Positions 60,976 through 64,000 of a stretch of DNA of 64,000 nt are shown here, in pieces (positions within the stretch are counted from its first letter, which is position 1; every line of letters starts with the position of its first letter). Origin of the DNA: Dactylis glomerata (lineage: Eukaryota; Streptophyta; Magnoliopsida; Poales; Poaceae). A model generated the notes under the pieces. That model did not search any database, was not told the origin of the DNA, and saw only the letters and a list, made by a program, of their open reading frames with translations. Where the stretch lies: contig QXEO01002100.1 of the NCBI GenBank assembly GCA_007115705.1, positions 1,798,001-1,862,000 on the forward strand, written 5' to 3'. The translations under genes and the position numbers were made by a program.

Positions 60976-62518
60976 TGATGTCTACGCACTTCTATTCTTG
61001 TAGACACTTGTTGGGCCTCCAAGTGCAGAGGTTTGTAGAACAGCAGCAAGTTTCCCTTAAGTGGATCACCCAAGGTTTATCGAACTCAGGGAGGTTAGAG
61101 GTCAAAGCTATCCCTCTCAAGCAACCCTGCAATCACGATACAGAAAGTCTCTTGTGTCCCCAACACACCCAATACACTTGTCAGATGTATAGGTGCACTA
61201 GTTCGGCGAAGAGATAGTGAAATACAAGTGGTAGTGATGATTATAAGTAGTAACTGTGATATGGAATAAGTATCGCTGCAAGCAAACATGTAACAAAACA
61301 GGAAGTAAACGGTGTGCAATGCTTGGAAACAAGGCCTAGGGATCATACTTTCACTAGTGGACACACTCCCAACAATATAACATGAATGAACAAATAAATA
61401 ACTTCTCTCCACTATGGTACTCTGAATTACTCTCCTATTGAACAACACTAATCATTGTGTAGTAGCTACAGAAGCACCCCTTAAAGTTCATCAAGTACTT
61501 GACAAACACCACTAATAGAGATATCCAAATCAAAGCACAACTCAAGATAGATATTATTGCAACTTAAACCAAGTACTAACATGGTGCACACACTGTCAAC
61601 ATTACACCATGAAAGGAGGAATAGATCACTTCAATACTATCATAGCGATAATTACTCTCATAATCCACAAGAGATCACAATCATAGCCTAGACCAAGTAC
61701 CACCATGATGCACGCACTGTCACCGTTACACCATGGCAGGAGGAATAGATTACTTTAATAATACCACTAGAGTACACATAATATCTGAATAATAACATCT
61801 ACTTGTTCAACATGATACAAAGCTCACGATCACATAAAGATCACATCATGGGAGAGAGAGGTGAACCACATAGCTACCGGTAGAGCCCTCAGCCCCGGGG
61901 GTGAACTACTCCCTCCTCATCATAGGAGACAGCAAGGTTGATGGAGATGGCGGTGAGGTCGATGGAGACGGTGGAGAAGGCGATGGAGACCGATGGAGAT
62001 GGCTCCGGGGGCACTTCCCTGTCCCAGCAGGGTGCCGGAACAGAGACTTCTGTCCCCCGAAATTCATCGGTGGCGGCGGCGGAACTGCGGAACTCTTTCT
62101 GGAAATTTGCCGACTCCCTTAGGGTTTTCCGTCCCGAGGCTTTATATAGGCGAAGGGGCGTCGTCAGGGGAGGAGCCAGGCGCCCTCACGCGGGGCCCAC
62201 GCGGCCAGGGGCCTGGCTGCGCCACCCCTGCGTGTGGGGCCCTGGTGGCCCCCCTCCTACTCTCCTTCGGATCTCTGGAAGCTTCCGGGTAAAATAAGAC
62301 TTCAGGAACTTGTTTCGTCCAATTCCGAGAATATTTCCTGTGTATCACTTCTGAAACACAAAAACAGCAGAAAACAGGAAACTGACACTGTGGCAACTCG
62401 TTAATAGGTTAGTTCCGGAAAATGCATAAAGTGCCACTAAGTGTAACGAAACAATAGGCAAATGGTGTAAAAATAAGCATGGAGCATCAAAAATTATAGA
62501 TACGTTGGAGACGTATCA
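60976..62518 (-). repeat. E5 5' LTR
   Basis: 1543 bp, the same length as the 3' LTR, ending GAGACGTATCA followed by CGCGG. The frames inside (for example 61901-62297) match those in the 3' LTR and are not genes. Confidence 0.95.
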
Positions 62519-63148
62519 CGCGGAACCTGCACACAATACAACCAAGTACTTTGCTCCCAACTTGCGATGAGGTTGTCAATCTCACCGGTTTGCTTGAAAC
62601 AAAGGTTATGAGCGTATCGAGTGGAAACAGTAGAAGTATGCGAGTAAAGTAAATAGTGCGAGTAAAGTAAACAGGTGATAGCAATATGATGGAAATAGGA
62701 CCAGGGTCCATAGTTCACTAGTGGTGTCTCTCCATAAGATAAATAACACATGCTGGGTAAACAAATTACAGTTGGGCAATTGATAGAATAAAGATAAACG
62801 TGATATGTCAAGAAGATCACTATGCGATTTACTCTGGGCATTACAACAAAATACATAGACCGCCATCCAACTGCATCTGTGACTAATAATCCACTTGTGG
62901 CGAATCAATCTGAGAACTCCACAAGTATTAAGTTGCGAACAACAGATAATTGCATTAAGCAAAGTGTGTAATGTAAACAAAGCATATGCCCTTGAGCATA
63001 TGAATGTTGTTTTCTCCCTAGTAGCAACAGCACATCTACAACCTTAGAGGTTTCTGTCACTCCCCCAGGTTAAATAGAGGCATGAACCCACTATCGAGCA
63101 TAAATACCCCCTCTTGGAGTCACTAGCAACTACTCGGCCAAGATAGCT
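62519..63148 (-). repeat. E4 5' LTR, right piece, truncated
   Basis: Continues E4 LTR sequence from GGAACCTGCACACA to AAGATAGCT, matching 48620-49250. The remaining LTR is missing and unrelated leader sequence follows. Confidence 0.88.
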
Positions 63149-63250
63149 GCTGGCTGGTGCTGGCGCTAAGTTGACGCGGGAGGTTTTATTCAATCTTTGG
63201 AAGTATTCTTCTTTAGTCCCCGGCAACGGCGCCAGAAAAACAGCTTGATG
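63149..63250 (-). mobile_element. LTR-retrotransposon leader and PBS stub (possibly the 5' end of E3)
   Basis: About 68 bp of leader, then a tRNA-Asp PBS (63217-63234, sense TGGCGCCGTTGCCGGGGA), a short spacer and TGATG (63246-63250), the first bases of an LTR that the CACTA element interrupts. Orientation fits the E2-E5 group. It may be the outer end of E3, but the leader cannot be matched within the window. Confidence 0.65.
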
Positions 63251-64000
63251 CACTAGTAGAAAACAGGCCTAATGTCCGGGACGAATCTGAGTTTTAGTCC
63301 CGGTTGTGTTTTGATCCGGGACTAATGTGAGCATTAGTCCCGGTTCAAAAGACTATGTTGGCCAGGAATCTTTAGTCCCGGTTCAAACGGGACCTTTAGT
63401 CCCGGTTGGAAATACGAACCGGGACTAAAGGGTTAGTGACCTTTAGTCCCGGTTGGTGTCTCCAACCGGGACTAAAGCCTCACCCTTTAGTCTCGGTTGG
63501 TGTTACCAACCCGGACTAAAGGGTTTTCCCCAATTTTCCTCTCATGCCTACCCCCCCCCCCCGCGTTCAAAAAACGTCTAAAATAAATAAATGAAAATGA
63601 TAAAAACTTCAAATTTCAAAATCCTTTGACATGCATGTACCTCATGCAACTAACTTTTATGGAAAATTTGAAAATTTGAAAATTGATTTTTTTTGCAAAA
63701 AAAGGTTGTTGCAAATTAAAACGGCTCTAACTTTTGCATACGGACTCGAAAAAAACGTATAATATATGAAAAATTATCTACACAAAATTTTACATCCGAT
63801 TTCACCAGCCTACGGCCGTTTGCACAAATTCTACTTTCTCAAAATTCCAAAGGGAAATATGAAAGCAGGAAGATTTTAGTTTTTGTTAGAAAAATGAGAA
63901 AAAATGTTTTTTTTCAAGGTTTTTAAAATTTATTTAGTTGTTTATTCCACTTTTTAGTTATTTTGAAGTTTTTTATTAATTTTGGAATTTTTAAAGTTTT
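63251..64000. mobile_element. CACTA (EnSpm) transposon, one terminus, runs off the window
   Basis: Opens CACTAGTAGAAAACAGGCC, a standard Triticeae CACTA terminus. The subterminal region to about 63520 holds many direct and inverted copies of TTTAGTCCCGGTT, the sites CACTA transposases are thought to bind. ATG at 63248-63250 would be the 3-bp target duplication. The rest is AT-rich with a poly-C run (about 63552-63563). No transposase is reached before the window ends. Confidence 0.93.
63441..63477. repeat. Perfect 16-bp palindrome in the CACTA subterminal region
   Basis: CTTTAGTCCCGGTTGG, a 5-nt loop TGTCT, then CCAACCGGGACTAAAG. A second, looser inverted pair precedes it at about 63390-63430. 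Confidence 0.92.

Larger units (their letters stand above)
54221..62518 (-). mobile_element. E5: complete young Athila-type element with gag, nested in E4
   Basis: Minus-strand element of 8298 bp with two 1543-bp LTRs and a perfect 5-bp duplication CGCGG (54216-54220, 62519-62523). By eye the LTRs differ at about twenty positions (just over 1%), so it is the youngest LTR insertion in the window. It encodes gag with a zinc knuckle but no protease, reverse transcriptase or integrase. Its LTR is chimeric: the U3 side matches E1-E4, while the other end (TGATGTCTACGCACTTCTAT) differs from theirs. Confidence 0.95.
48411..63148 (-). mobile_element. E4: Athila-type element of the E1 family, interrupted by E5
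   Basis: Minus-strand element with 3' LTR 48411-50044, internal region 50045-54047, and 5' LTR split into 54048-54220 and about 62519-63148 by E5. The 5' LTR stops abruptly near 63148 inside the motif AAGATAGCT, losing roughly the last 800 bp of plus-strand LTR sequence and the right target duplication. It inserted in the gag of E3. It carries the same putative membrane-protein frame as E1. Confidence 0.88.

Overview
The window is a stretch of intergenic DNA from a grass of the wheat tribe (Triticeae: wheat, Aegilops, barley or rye group). Evidence: nested Athila-type Gypsy retrotransposons with a tRNA-Asp primer-binding site and LTRs opening TGATACGTCTCCAACGTATC, Stowaway MITEs ending CTCCCTCCGTT, a CACTA terminus opening CACTAGTAGAAAACAGG with TTTAGTCCCGGTT sub-repeats, and a plant L1-type LINE. 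I found no intact host gene, tRNA, rRNA or CRISPR array. Almost all long reading frames belong to mobile elements.

Layout. 1-4360: AT-rich repeat DNA with a Stowaway MITE, then GC-rich unclassified sequence. 4361-11756: complete forward LTR retrotransposon E1 (perfect duplication AGCGA) carrying one intact 342-residue reading frame of unknown function. 12090-12644: Mutator-type foldback element with a 9-bp target duplication. 12795-16345 and 19480-33185: two copies (A and B) of a diverged non-coding segmental duplication. Between them lie a LINE tail and a broken PIF/Harbinger transposase. Copy B was later opened by a near full-length LINE (about 19698-27459), a Stowaway MITE (32551-32747) and other insertions, and copy A gives the empty-site comparison. 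33812-34379: small CACTA-like element. 34415-42243: GC-rich DNA-transposon fragment split by reverse LTR retrotransposon E2 (34768-41680). 42244-63250: a reverse-strand nest. E3 (gag-protease remnant) is entered by E4, whose 5' LTR is entered by the young element E5. A broken leader/PBS stub follows. 63251-64000: one end of a CACTA transposon.

How the parts relate. E1, E2, E3, E4 and E5 share one chassis: the U3 part of the LTR, the tRNA-Asp PBS, a block at the end of the coding region, a small stem-loop, internal copies of the polypurine motif AAGCTTGGGGATGC, and nearly 3 kb of 3' non-coding sequence. They carry different coding cargo: a putative membrane protein (E1, E4), a 198-residue unknown protein (E2), gag-protease (E3), and gag plus zinc knuckle plus a C-terminal domain shared with E1/E4 (E5). 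None has reverse transcriptase, RNase H or integrase, so all depend on an autonomous partner outside the window. This set of modular non-autonomous elements, and the stem-loop with one covarying base pair, are the most interesting things here. Family names such as Sabrina, WHAM or Fatima exist for wheat Athila-clade elements, but I cannot fix a family without a library search.
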